DNA from: Selaginella moellendorffii
Lineage: Eukaryota > Streptophyta > Lycopodiopsida > Selaginellales > Selaginellaceae
Direction: 5' to 3'
Assembly (NCBI RefSeq): GCF_000143415.4
Contig: NW_003314349.1
Coordinates: 750,214 to 814,213, forward strand
Length of the DNA stretch: 64,000 nt
Below, one piece after another: positions 54,232 to 64,000 of this stretch. The notes under the pieces are model-generated. The model was not told where the DNA came from, made no database searches, and saw only the letters and a list, made by a program, of their open reading frames with translations. Each line of letters starts with the position of its first letter. The stretch's first letter is position 1. The position numbers were made by a program, and so were the translations under genes.

Positions 54232-55339
54232 GCCTACCAAAAACCCTAATTGGCTCCTTGGAAAGTCATTTTTGTGACCTAAGTAATTAGTTCTTGATCA
54301 AATAAATTGTCCTCTTTGAAACTAAACAGATCTAATAAGGATTCTGAGTCATATTCAACAATTTTGAAAACTTGATTTATAATGAAGTACCAAGCCAATC
54401 AACCTGAACCATGTAATTGGATCAAGTGATTTATACTTTTGTAATGCTATTGTCAGAGGCCAAAGATTTAAGAATTTTTTAAATAAATGTTAGGGATCTT
54501 TGTTGATCGCAAACAAGCTGAGAAATTTAACTTTGTAAAAGAAATAAAAGAAGAAACTTTCCAGATAATAGATAAAAAATAGAGTGCAAGCATGGGAGTT
54601 GAATTCAACAAGCACTATTATAAGCACAAAGCCATGAACACTTGAAGATAATAAAATATTTATTTCCTATTGAATGCTTAGCTAAAAGATGTGAACCTTA
54701 TGTTGATCAAACAGAAGCTCCAAGAGCACACTAGCTTATCTTGTTCTCTTGAAATTGATATATTTACCAAGTTATTTAACATTTGCAATTAGTCCACAAA
54801 GTTTAGCAATTACTCTGTGATTTTGTGGATGGATGGATGGTGTTACAATGAATTTCCAAAGGTTACTATTCCTACCTAACCTTATAAGTGTCCCTCAATT
54901 TTATTTATTTCAAGTGAACCAAATGGATTCACACCTCTTAGTGATAGTGAATGCAAATTTGCCCCACACTAAATATCAATATGGGACATATAGAGCATTC
55001 GGAATATTTTGATTTCTAGAATATTCTTTTTTCTTTATATAAAAGCTCTGCAAGTGAGCAAGGGCAAAAGAAAGGCAATTGGAAAGAGCTTGAGTTTGTG
55101 ATGGAGGCATGAAAAACTTATGTTAGAGAGATAAAGACCCTCATCTCCTAACAAATGGTGAACCTAACATAACAAACTAGTGTAGCTTTTTTTTTGGAGA
55201 TTGATATAAATTACTTGATGGGTAAAGAGATTTTTTGGGGTTCTAGTGGCTAATTCATGTTTGAGGGATCATTGAGATTAATAAGAGCTCCCTCTTGCAC
55301 AAATTTGAAGCACAAAATTATAAATCTAAAGCTTTTTTT
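54232..55339. other. AT-rich DNA, no gene seen
   Basis: Low-complexity AT-rich DNA upstream of the NTPase gene. Its right end runs into the long inverted repeat. No protein-like frame or RNA gene noticed. Confidence 0.55.
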
Positions 55340-55976
55340 TATTTCACTCAGTTTCAAAAAAATTTATGGTGATAGAAGCATTCATTTTGATTGTGCCTTA
55401 TTTAGTTTGAAGTGGTTTCTAAGAATCAAACCGCATATAAACATTTTTCTTTTGTATTCTCCTCTATCTTCACCACTTATTTTTGGAGGTTACAGATTTG
55501 AAGAATTGCTTGTATGGGTATTTAGATTTGGTCATAAAGATTCCAAAGAGTGCTTTTTTGATGAGCAGAGTGTAAAAAGTTGAAAGATCTTTCACTTTTT
55601 TTCACTCTTTTCTCTTTTATTTTCACAATTGAGTTTTATAGCTTTAAGAGTGAAATTTCTTAAGCATTCTTTGAAATTTTTTTGTGAGTCTCTCCTTTGC
55701 TTGTTAGCATTCATAGGAGTCCTTTCTTGCAAGGGAATTCACATAGAATTGTGTGTTTTGGTGTTATTTATGTCATACACTCCACAACTACAAATTTGAG
55801 GGGTTTGTTCTTTTTTGTTTCATCACCATTTCCATCTTTCTTGAGCATCTTAGATAGATATCCTCCAAAACTTTCTACCATATGCTTGCATATGAGATTT
55901 GACGCCAATTTAAGGAGTTTGGCTTGTGTTTATCTATTTTAAGTATATAAAGTGGTTTTGGCCATTTTCACTCTTT
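55340..55976. repeat. Long inverted repeat, left arm (~637 bp)
   Basis: The reverse complement matches 56781-57615 from end to end, for example tggtcataaagattc against gaatcctcatgacca and ataggagtcct against aggactcctat. Arms differ by many substitutions and small gaps, so they are old. The 108-codon frame at 55257 overlaps this arm and is probably not a gene. Confidence 0.8.
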
Positions 55977-56214
55977 TTCACAGATGTCTCTTTTTGTGGT
56001 CATAGTTGGGCTTTCTGACGCATTCATACTCAAAATTTTTGGTGCTGCAGAGCTTGAGATATTCATGTTTTTATCTCTACAAGCTTGTGGACATAAGCAC
56101 CACTTTGGGCCTTTCAAACATCTTTCAATTTATGTGACTCTCTTCTCCTTAGTCTATAAGATTGTTCTAGTGGAGCTCCATCACTTGCACTATCTTTGTG
56201 CCATGCTATAGACT

Positions 56215-56545
56215 TCCAACTTTCCAACACAGCCAAGCTTCATGCTTATGACATGGAGATCCTTGCCCTTGACAAGCAGTGTAGGGCCGTAGTTAAGCAT
56301 CTTTTTGCTACAAAGCACAAGCTCATGGTGACCATTAACTCCAAAGTTTCTAGTTCAATCTTCTTTTCTCCTAGGAAGCTCATTTTTCTCAAAGAGCTCA
56401 CTCCCTTCTCTAAGTTCTTTCCATGGTGGCTTGGCCTCTACTTCATCCAATGCCAGGTGGAGGGTGGTTCCTACATGCTCACAGATGAGACTAGTTGTGA
56501 GCTTCCATATGCTCACAATTATCACCACCTCAAAGCAATCATGTG
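56215..56545 (+). mobile_element. Ty3/gypsy integrase C-terminal relic
   Basis: Lies between the arms of the inverted repeat. The plus strand reads KLHAYDMEILALDKQCRAVV, then LIFLKELTPFSKFFP, then WWLGLYFIQCQVEGGSYMLT and ELPYAHNYHHLKA. This follows the end of gypsy integrase (KVGDxVLxK, then PRWxGPYxI, GxYxLxD, and the final WNxxHLK). One continuous frame survives, but no catalytic core is present. Confidence 0.7.
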
Positions 56546-56780
56546 GAGATTTCTTTCCTTTTTCTTTCTCTTTCCTTTTCTCCACTTTTTTCACCTCTCC
56601 TCTTCTATTTTCAAGCTTTGTTACCTTAGACTATGAGTTCCAGATTGGGTTTTAGCCATGAGGTTGCATCAACTCATTTTGTATGTGAGCTCTACAGTTT
56701 CTTGGTGAGTCCTCACCTGTTTTTGGGATCCATCACCTTTGCTTCATTTAACTATTCATCACCACAACCACTCAAAATTG

Positions 56781-57615
56781 AGTGAAAACAACTGAAACCA
56801 CTCTTTGTACTCAAATAAATGAGTATAAGTGGTGAATTGCTCCAAAATCCACAAACTTGCATCAAATCTTGCATGCAAACACATGGTAGAAAGCTTTAGA
56901 AAATATCCTTGCAATACACTCAAAAACAAATGATGAAACTTTTCATAAGTGTATAATATATAAGATAAGCAGCACCAAAACTCACAATTCTTTATGAATT
57001 CCTTTGCAAATAAAGCATGTCCTTGTGTTAGGCCATCAGTATGCCGAAATAGCGCCAGACTCCGTTTGGCTCCGTTTTGCATACTGGTCCTAGCATTGGG
57101 ATGCTAGTTGTTTTAGGACTGTTCCAAGTCGCTCTAGGCTCCTGTCCCTTCACTCCTTGGGCTGTATGCTCGGGAGTTGCTCCGTGGTTCGGTTCTGTCA
57201 TTCTTTGGCTCCATGCTTGGGAGGACTCCTATGAAAGCTAGGAAGCAAAGGAAAGACCCACAAAAGAAATTTCAAAGAATACTCAGAAACTTTCACTTTC
57301 AAAACTCTAGAACTGAATCATGAAAAAAGGTGAAAGATCTCTCAACTTCTTTCATCAAAAAGCATTCTTTAGAATCCTCATGACCAAATCTAAACACCTA
57401 CACAAGCAATTCTTCAAATCCATGCCAAAATCTTAAACCTCCAAATTTAATTGGTGAAAATAGAGGAGAATGCAAAAGAAAAATGTTTGTATGCAACTTG
57501 ATTCTTTATGAAATCAGCTCATTTTAAATAGGAGGAGAAGCCACTTTGACCCAAATAAAGTGCAATCAAAATGGATGCTTTTATCACCATAAATCTGTTT
57601 AAAACTGAGCGAAAT
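56781..57615. repeat. Long inverted repeat, right arm with 205-bp insert
   Basis: Partner of 55340-55976. About 205 bp at roughly 57010-57215 are absent from the left arm. This insert is GC-richer (cgctctaggctcctgtccc and similar) than its AT-rich surroundings and could be a separate small insertion. Confidence 0.75.
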
Positions 57616-59242
57616 ATAATAAGAACACTAGATGTATGATCCTAAGAGTTCCTACAAAGTTAGATGAATCCACATTGTAGCCACCTTTAAAGTAAGGTTG
57701 TAGGGTTGTGATTACGTGAAGGGGAGGTCCTCAGTTACAATATTTAAGGATCGATGACTTGTTGTGACAAGTAAGTTGAGTGTCTCTCTAGCTGTAGCAC
57801 AAGTTGCTAGCTAGGCTCCTAGAAACTAACTACTTGAAACTGGTGTAGTGGAAACCTGAGTAGGAGAACTCATATTGAGATAAAGGTGGGTGACACCCAG
57901 GTGTCCAAGTATGGCCCCTCTCATGTTGTACATGCCTGTGTTTGCTTGGTAGATGGGACGAAGGAAAGGTAAGACACTTTGTTTGGAAATGCAACTTGTG
58001 TGGCATGGAAGTCATGGCAGACCCAATGGCAACTTGGGTGTGGTCCAAAGGAGGACACACTATGGAAGTTTAAATTTCATTGATCTCAATAGGGAAAAAT
58101 AGTTTAGTCTTGTAAAGTTTGGTTGGCTTCATCCAAAGTTGGTTTTGTAGAGACTCAAACTGAGTGGAAGGGTGGTGTTGTCACATTAAACTTTCTCAAC
58201 TTTTGCTCAAGCTTGCAAGAGCTAGCAAATACAAGTTTAGAAGTCAGAGTAGTTAGAGTCGACACAGTTATTACTTACAAGATTATTCACTTCAGTTTGC
58301 ACATTATTCTTTGATCGCTCCATTCTTTTCTAAGCTTTTTCTATTTCATGTAAGGTAGGGGTCCTATTAAGGGCCAATTATGTACCAATTAGATCTTTTT
58401 CCATTTCTAGTTGTAATGGAATCACTCAAGTCTCAATGGGACTTATCACTAGATCTCGAGGCACCTATTCTTGTCCAATGATCTCTCTCTTAGTTGCTTA
58501 GAGCTAGTGTAGTTGTGTCAGACTAAGACTTAAGGTTGGCTAGTAACCTCCGCATGGCCTTAAGACTTGGCAAGATTTGGCCAAGTCAGAACAAGGCATT
58601 TGCTACGAGGGCATTTGCTGAAGAGGTCTTAAACCATGAGTGCATGAGCCTTTGGCATGACTCGAACCTTGAACCGGGATTTATTCTATAATTTAGGGCA
58701 TGTAAGTGCTTATAGAATAAATCCCGGAGGAGCAAGAAATGCTCTTGGTCACTTTCTTGTAGAATGTAATGATGGAGTTCTCCACGAACAAAAGAAAGCT
58801 TTTGATGCCGTGGGTGAATTGAAGACCAGGGTAAATACTGGTACTAATTAAGGGCTTTCTGGAGGCACACAATGTGTGACAAGCTCAGTAGACTTGCATT
58901 GGATCAATCGAAGCTGATAGTCACCCTCACACACTTGCAAACCCAAACATGGGGATTAGGCTTGCTAATGCAACCCTAACAAAACTGACTTGATCATGGT
59001 ATAGCATGGTTTACCATACTCAACTCAGTCACATGATCAATGGGAGTGATCCCGCCACTCTATGATGGACTACAATCTTCAAGTGGGACTAGGATGGTTC
59101 CATCACAACCACCTGGTAAGTGGTTTTGTGGTTAGTGTATAGAATCTGATAAAAAAGGTCTAAGGTTCAAGTCATGCCAAAGGCTTGTGCACCCATGTGG
59201 TAATGTTCTTACTAAACAAACAAACTCAGTAGACTTGTAGTA
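57616..59242. other. Intergenic DNA with inverted tRNA-like B boxes
   Basis: No gene recognised. A sequence ggttcgagtcatgccaaagg (minus, about 58634-58662) recurs as ggttcaagtcatgccaaagg (plus, about 59163-59182). Both fit a Pol III B box. The plus copy is preceded by gtggttagtgtatag, which could be an A box, so a tRNA-derived SINE is possible. A 64-codon frame at 58657-58851 has no known pattern. Confidence 0.4.
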
Positions 59243-59870
59243 GAGTCACCCACATTTGTAAACCCTAAACTCTAAAGCCCACTAGGGGTTATATCATAAC
59301 TTCCAAGTCAAGTGCTTCAAAATCTTGATGACAATAAAGGTTATATCATAACTTCCAAGTCAAGTGCTTCAAAATCTTGATGACAATAATCAAGTGCTTC
59401 AAAATCTTGATGACAATAAAGGTTATATCATAACTTCCAAGTCAAGTGCTTCATCTTGATGACAATAAAATAAGTCATCTAACCGAGGTTGTAAACCCTA
59501 AACTCTAAAGCCCACTAGGGGTTATATCATAACTTCCAAGTCAAGTGCTTCAAAATCTTGATGACAATAAAATAAGTCATCTAACCGAGGTTTTAAGATT
59601 GCATGTGATTGTGATGGTTGAACCTCATAATTAATTATAGTCCGGTTATTTTTTCTCCTTGTTTTGAGAGTCACCCACATTTGTAAACCCTAAACTCTAA
59701 AGCCCACTAGGGGTTATATCATAACTTCCAAGTCAAGTGCTTCAAAATCTTGATGACAATAAAATAAGTCATCTAACCGAGGTTTTAAGATTGCATGTGA
59801 TTGTGATGGTTGAACCTCATAATTAATTATAGTCCGGTTATTTTTTCTCCTTATTTTAACATAATAATAA
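59243..59870. repeat. Nested tandem repeat array
   Basis: A ~170-bp unit (aaccctaaactctaaagccc to ccggttattttttctcctt) occurs at about 59490-59660 and 59682-59855, and a partial copy starts at 59260. Inside the partial copy a ~50-bp piece (ggttatatcataacttccaa to cttgatgacaata) is itself repeated three more times with internal deletions. Confidence 0.88.
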
Positions 59871-60049
59871 TTACACCAAGTTAAAAAAAGCCCAATCACT
59901 ATGTCCTTCATCTCTGACAACAAAATACTATATAGCTGGATTTAAAGAGGATTGTATTAAAATTTGCAAGTATTGTCCTTATCAAATTTTATTTGAAAGT
60001 TGTTAATATTTCTTGATTTAACAATCGCACCATTGATTAGCTTTTTGTA

Positions 60050-61450
60050 TGCATGGTTTCGAATAAAACCATGATATTTGCAATAACTAATAAACCAGTA
60101 CCTTCCATAAACCTTAGTAATAAATTGATGAATTGCCTAATCCATCATTTAATTATGAGTATGTATTTTTTTCAGATGAGAGTATAGCTTTTATATTTGC
60201 ATGGAATACCTCAATTGAACTATTTGTCTCCTTGGTAGCATGAGGGAAATTTTGAGTAGCAACAACCCACATTTCTATCAAATATAAATTAAAATAAATT
60301 ATTAAAATCAAAATATTAATTCACTTATCAACTTTGTCCTTCCATTCATCTTGAAAATACTTGATAAAAGCTACTTCTTTTTGAAAATCCATTTCAAAAT
60401 ATTCAATAAGTTGTTTAATCTCAGCTTGTATAATATTATCATTGTGAAAAGCTGCGTGAATTAAATAATACATAATATCTCCAAGACATTTTTATATTTC
60501 TATCCTAATATCCCAAGATTTCACCTTATGAATAATATGTTTGAGCCAATTCATCCTTACATGCTAAATACATAATAAAATTTGACAATCAACTGTATCT
60601 TTATTAAAAAAAAGTTGTGATAATGATTGATGGTGTTAAAGTAGAGATTAATGCTATAAGGTAATTAATTTGATATGATATAATTTAATCTAGCATGTGT
60701 TCTAAAACTCGTTTTTAAAGAGCTATTATCCAATTCTTTATATGTTTTCCTTTCTCACTAAAAGTTAAAATTCATACAATTGAAATACCATTTCTATAAT
60801 AACAAAAAACAAGCATAGTGTATAATGGGAACTGTAAACTATTAAATATTATTCACTTAAAAATAAATGAAAATTTTACCTTATAGCAATTAGTTGCAAA
60901 AGTTGTATCAAGACTCAACAAATTATTATTTGCAAAATCCACCATCTTTTGTAGTTGCCAAGTTGTGTGAATTTCTATGGTAAAATAGGAAAAATACTTT
61001 CTCAGGATTTGTGTTCTTCCAAATACATACACTCTATACATCATTCTTATGTAGTCAATAAATTGAAAGCAAATACTTTCTATACAGATTGTTGATATCT
61101 TACATAGTTAGAAAATCATCTTGACAAGGAGGTTCACGAGCTGATTTATTTCTTCCCACAATTTGTATATGCTTATTATAAATTTGATTTGATATGAAAT
61201 CCTGCTAGATCATATGAATCACCTAATGTCGAATATTTGCTGGAAGCTTCTAAAAAAGTAATGACTTTCCTCCACTTAGTTCAAGTTGACCATGATAAGG
61301 AATCCCATTCTTATCACAATGCTCTCTATGATAATACATAATCTGCACATAATCAAGCCATTGTAAAACTGTTTGACCAAAAAATTGCAAAGGCAACCTT
61401 GCTTGTTAGAACTTTGACTTGGTCTACTTCCAAGTCCTGACTTTAGTGTA
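60050..61450 (-). pseudogene. Mutator-like (MULE) transposase relic
   Basis: The minus strand carries pieces in the order of MULE transposases. LLSLDTTFATNCYK lies near 60875-60930, matching the first catalytic Asp block (xxDxTFxTNxYK). LIEYFEMDFQKEVAFIKYF and QDEWKDKV lie near 60330-60420, and FPHATKETNSSIEVFHANIK near 60190-60260. These are separated by stops and shifts. Regions further 5' (to about 61450) are probably the N-terminal part but only weakly readable. No terminal inverted repeats were found. The copy is inactive. Confidence 0.62.
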
Positions 61451-62094
61451 GATTCAGCAATTGTAGAGGATGTTTCACAAGCATCTTGTTTTCCATATTC
61501 ACACCAATATCTATGTCAAGAAGTTAGTAATTATATTCTGTTAAGAAAATATACTTGATTAATGATAAAAAGCTTGTGTTTTTGTAAATGTCCAGATCAC
61601 AATTTTTGTTGGAAAATCACCAAAAATACACTCTATCACCCCTTCTCCTTTCACCATTTAAAAACTTATTCACATCCTTCTATAATATATACAACGAAAA
61701 ATAAATGAAAGTGAAAAAAGAAAACTAATAGGAGTTATAATTTCATTTGATTTAATCTAAATCATCTGCACAAAAATAATCTTTTTCATGGAATTCTTAC
61801 ACCTCATCAAGCCATAGGGGATCTTGAATGATTTTGAATCAATATGAAGTTGAATTGATTATTTACCTCTAGAAATTGGGAACAAAGCAAGTGTGAATGG
61901 AAACATTTTTAGGTCAATTATGGCTAGTTGTGCCCACCAGGGTCATAGGCGCCATTGCGAGTCATAGTGGGGTTGTGGGCAAGGATTGCCAAGGTACAAC
62001 TAGGAGTTGAATTTGCAGAAGAAGATTTGCAGAACCCTAAAACGTGGTTTAGCCTTTAACCCACATTAGACTGTATCCGTACTTGTGTGAGGTG
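61451..62094. other. AT-rich DNA, no gene seen
   Basis: No open frame or repeat recognised. Base composition rises toward GC near 61920 where the gypsy fragment begins. Confidence 0.5.
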
Positions 62095-62404
62095 GATTGT
62101 CAGAGTCTCATCATGAGACTCCAGTTGCTGGGCACTTTGGCATTATGAAAACAGTGGAATTGGTCGGTGGCCTCATCTTTGTCAGTCTATGGAAGAGTTT
62201 ATCCACACCTGCGACATTTGCGCCTGGTCCGAGTTTCCTCAACACCATCTGTATGGTCTTCTTCAACCACTTCCAGCTCCAACTATGCCCTGGTCTTGCA
62301 TCTCAATGGACTTTGTGACTGATCTTCCACCAGTTCAAGGAGTTGTTGGTACTCCAAATCTAATGTTGAACTATGAATTTGCCAGATCTTCAAAGTTACA
62401 TCAT
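62095..62404 (+). mobile_element. Ty3/gypsy integrase N-terminal fragment
   Basis: The plus strand reads HHETPVAGHFGIMKTVEL, then after a one-base shift MEEFIHTCDICAWSEF and LLQPLPAPTMPWSCISMDFV, then TDLPP. This is the H2C2 zinc finger (H...GHFG...C..C) and the start of the integrase core (PWxxISMDFVxxLP with the first catalytic Asp). The rest of the core is missing. Confidence 0.82.
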
Positions 62405-62681
62405 TGGCTGAAAGAGGTACGCATGTGAACAGAGCAAAATTCAATTGACCTCCTTACCTTGGTCTAGCTTGGAAGGAACAACATATATGCCCAGCAATTT
62501 TAGCACATGGATTTGCTTAAGGCAACGATTGGGGACAATCGTGGCAGCGAACCAAAGTAGCCGCTGAAGCAAGTCACAGTACCTGTCACTGAAGCGAGTT
62601 GTACCTGTCAATCATATCCATGAGTATATAGGCCGAATTAGGTCAACAAACCTTATGGTCCTGGGCCGCGACTTGGTCCCG
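62405..62681. other. Upstream region of NTPase gene
   Basis: Short GC-moderate sequence between the gypsy fragment and the NTPase start. It contains an imperfect repeat aagcaagtcacagtacctgt / aagcgagttgtacctgtca (about 62568 and 62593). No other feature is clear. Confidence 0.4.
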
Positions 62682-64000
62682 ATGGCGGCGACAATGGAGG
62701 TGGGGAGCTGGTTCAATACCCCTGCTATGTCCAACAAGGATAGAGTGTGGATTCGTGAGTGCTATAGCGACGTCTACACCGACATCAGGGAGCTCGCGAG
62801 CGTGGGCAAGCGCTACATCCACATCTCGGGGGACCCCGGAATCGGCAAGTCGTGTTTTCTGTGGTACGTTCTCAGGAGGCTCCTCGACGATGGAGAGACG
62901 GCCGTCATAGTAGAGCTCCTCGTAGGAATCACCGTGAATACTTTCGTCTTCAAGCAGGATGGGAGTTGCGACGCGGAAGATTCACCGGATTACAACCGCC
63001 CGGGGGTCTGGCTTCTTACTGATGAGGCATTTGTTGGGCACAGGGTTTGGAACGGAACCACGGTCTTGTTCGCGTCACCCGAGAAAGATAAGTGGATACA
63101 AGCAGAAAAGACTATGCAGGAACGCAAGTTCACGACGCTTTACATGCCGCCTTGGTCTGTCGACGAGTTGCAGGCCGTCTATTTTTCAGATCCCGAGAAT
63201 GAAGGCGAATACATGGAGTTCTGGGCGAAGTATTACGTTGCCGGGCCAATCATAAGGCACTACGTCACGCCTTTGATAAAGGTCCTCAGCGAGAAACTCA
63301 CGGCCGTCGAGAAAGTTGTGGATGGCGGGGTGCTGAACGCGACATTATTGAAGGCACACGAGATCTTCGTTTCCTGGCCAACTCTCGACTTCACCCGCGT
63401 GGACCATTTCTCCTTTGCTTCGGAGTGGGCAGCGGATTGTTTTGCAATCGCATGCTTCAATGGTCAGATCAAGAACTGGATCGCGTCCACTTTATTTTTG
63501 GCAGCGAACCGTTCATTGCGGAGTGCAGCTGGAGTTCTGTTCGAACGTGTTGCTCATTATCGACTCTCGATGGGTGGTGACTTTTGTAGCATTGACGATC
63601 CGACCAGAAAGCTTCATTTGGAGAAGCAGGAAGTGAAGTATTTCTCCGGTAACAGTCTTGATCTGCAAATACCTGGCCTCTACTACTTACAACCCAGCAG
63701 CACGTCATTCCCTGTGATAGACTCAGTGTATCCTCCACTCGTCCTTTTCCAGATCTCTATTGCCACGAAGCAGAGACCAATGAAGAAGTGTGACTACGAT
63801 GCCTTGTGCTCTTCTTTGATGGCATTCAGAAACGAGCACTCTGATATTCCGTCGGGCCTGGAAGGTGTGCCGGAGCCGAACCGAGTGCACGCTATTCTAG
63901 TGAAGATGGAGGGTGACAATGCAAAGCATTCGCAACGCCTGTGCATGGTGGAAGACGCTCCGGAAGACGCTCCAGCGAATGAAACGGCTCCTCGCCGGTC
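62682..64000 (+). CDS. Crinkler/RHS-like P-loop NTPase (3' end outside window)
   Basis: ATG 62682 opens a frame that stays open for 439 codons to the window edge, so only the N-terminal part is seen. The GC-rich sequence contrasts with the AT-rich DNA before it. Residues about 45-60, YIHISGDPGIGKSCFLWYVL, are a P-loop of the kind found in Crinkler/RHSP proteins (GxPGIGKSxFxxYxL). VWLLTDEAF (about 110) is a Walker B-like strand with D-E, and FASPEKDKWIQAEK matches the following sensor region. Near residues 350-370, SVYPPLVLFQISIATKQRP resembles the Q-x-(T/S)-x-x-x-K strand of the PD-(D/E)XK nuclease half in this class. No signal peptide or introns are visible. In oomycetes and fungi such proteins are effectors; in plants the role is unknown. 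Confidence 0.8.
   Translation, partial: MAATMEVGSWFNTPAMSNKDRVWIRECYSDVYTDIRELASVGKRYIHISGDPGIGKSCFLWYVLRRLLDDGETAVIVELLVGITVNTFVFKQDGSCDAEDSPDYNRPGVWLLTDEAFVGHRVWNGTTVLFASPEKDKWIQAEKTMQERKFTTLYMPPWSVDELQAVYFSDPENEGEYMEFWAKYYVAGPIIRHYVTPLIKVLSEKLTAVEKVVDGGVLNATLLKAHEIFVSWPTLDFTRVDHFSFASEWAADCFAIACFNGQIKNWIASTLFLAANRSLRSAAGVLFERVAHYRLSMGGDFCSIDDPTRKLHLEKQEVKYFSGNSLDLQIPGLYYLQPSSTSFPVIDSVYPPLVLFQISIATKQRPMKKCDYDALCSSLMAFRNEHSDIPSGLEGVPEPNRVHAILVKMEGDNAKHSQRLCMVEDAPEDAPANETAPRR

Noticed and set aside
58657-58851. 64-codon plus frame
   Set aside because: No motif recognised; it overlaps a candidate tRNA-like B box and lacks neighbouring coding signal.
59260-59700. Interstitial telomere repeats (taaaccctaaac words)
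   Set aside because: Only one or two heptamers per unit and always embedded in the 170-bp unit; no run of TTTAGGG copies.
1-64000. CRISPR array or prokaryotic operon
   Set aside because: Tandem repeats here lack regular spacer structure, and all recognised genes are eukaryotic with spliceosomal introns.

Overview
This window is nuclear DNA from a land plant. The genes have many very short GT-AG introns (mostly 40-100 bp), two large pentatricopeptide-repeat (PPR) genes, plant-only families (IQD, RBOH, germin-like, PHT4, EMSY-like) and compact gene-rich islands between AT-rich repeat-rich stretches. Together these suggest a lycophyte, probably Selaginella. That identity is inferred from gene style, not tested by any search.

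Layout. 1-5.2 kb is repeat-rich: tandem repeats, a decayed Helitron helicase split by a young 593-bp TRIM retrotransposon, and a B-type lectin reading frame with one internal stop. 5.9-41 kb is the gene island: IQD calmodulin-binding protein (-), UTP20 ribosome-biogenesis protein (-), RCC2-like protein (+), PHT4-type plastid anion transporter (+), 685-aa PPR protein (-), germin-like protein (-), RBOH NADPH oxidase (-), ENT-domain EMSY-like protein (-) and a PPR protein of about 1,170 aa (+). UTP20 and RCC2 are head to head with 110 bp between their start codons.

41-54 kb is a mosaic. A 2.25-kb block holding the 3' end of the large PPR gene, a tRNA-like sequence and part of a gene with a WHGT motif is duplicated about 4 kb downstream. 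There it is joined to a copied 3' end of a P-loop NTPase/PD-(D/E)XK gene whose fuller copy lies at 51.3-54.2 kb. No copy of these duplicated genes looks fully intact. 54-62.6 kb is AT-rich with mobile-element relics (an inverted repeat around a Ty3/gypsy integrase end, a Mutator-like transposase relic, another gypsy integrase piece) and complex tandem repeats. From 62,682 to the end of the window an uninterrupted frame encodes a second P-loop NTPase of Crinkler/RHS-like type.

For the spliced genes I read exon borders from splice consensus and phase. Reading phase closes to a stop for IQD, RCC2, PHT4, RBOH and the EMSY-like gene. For UTP20 only the terminal exons were solved base by base. The first exon of the large PPR gene is unresolved.
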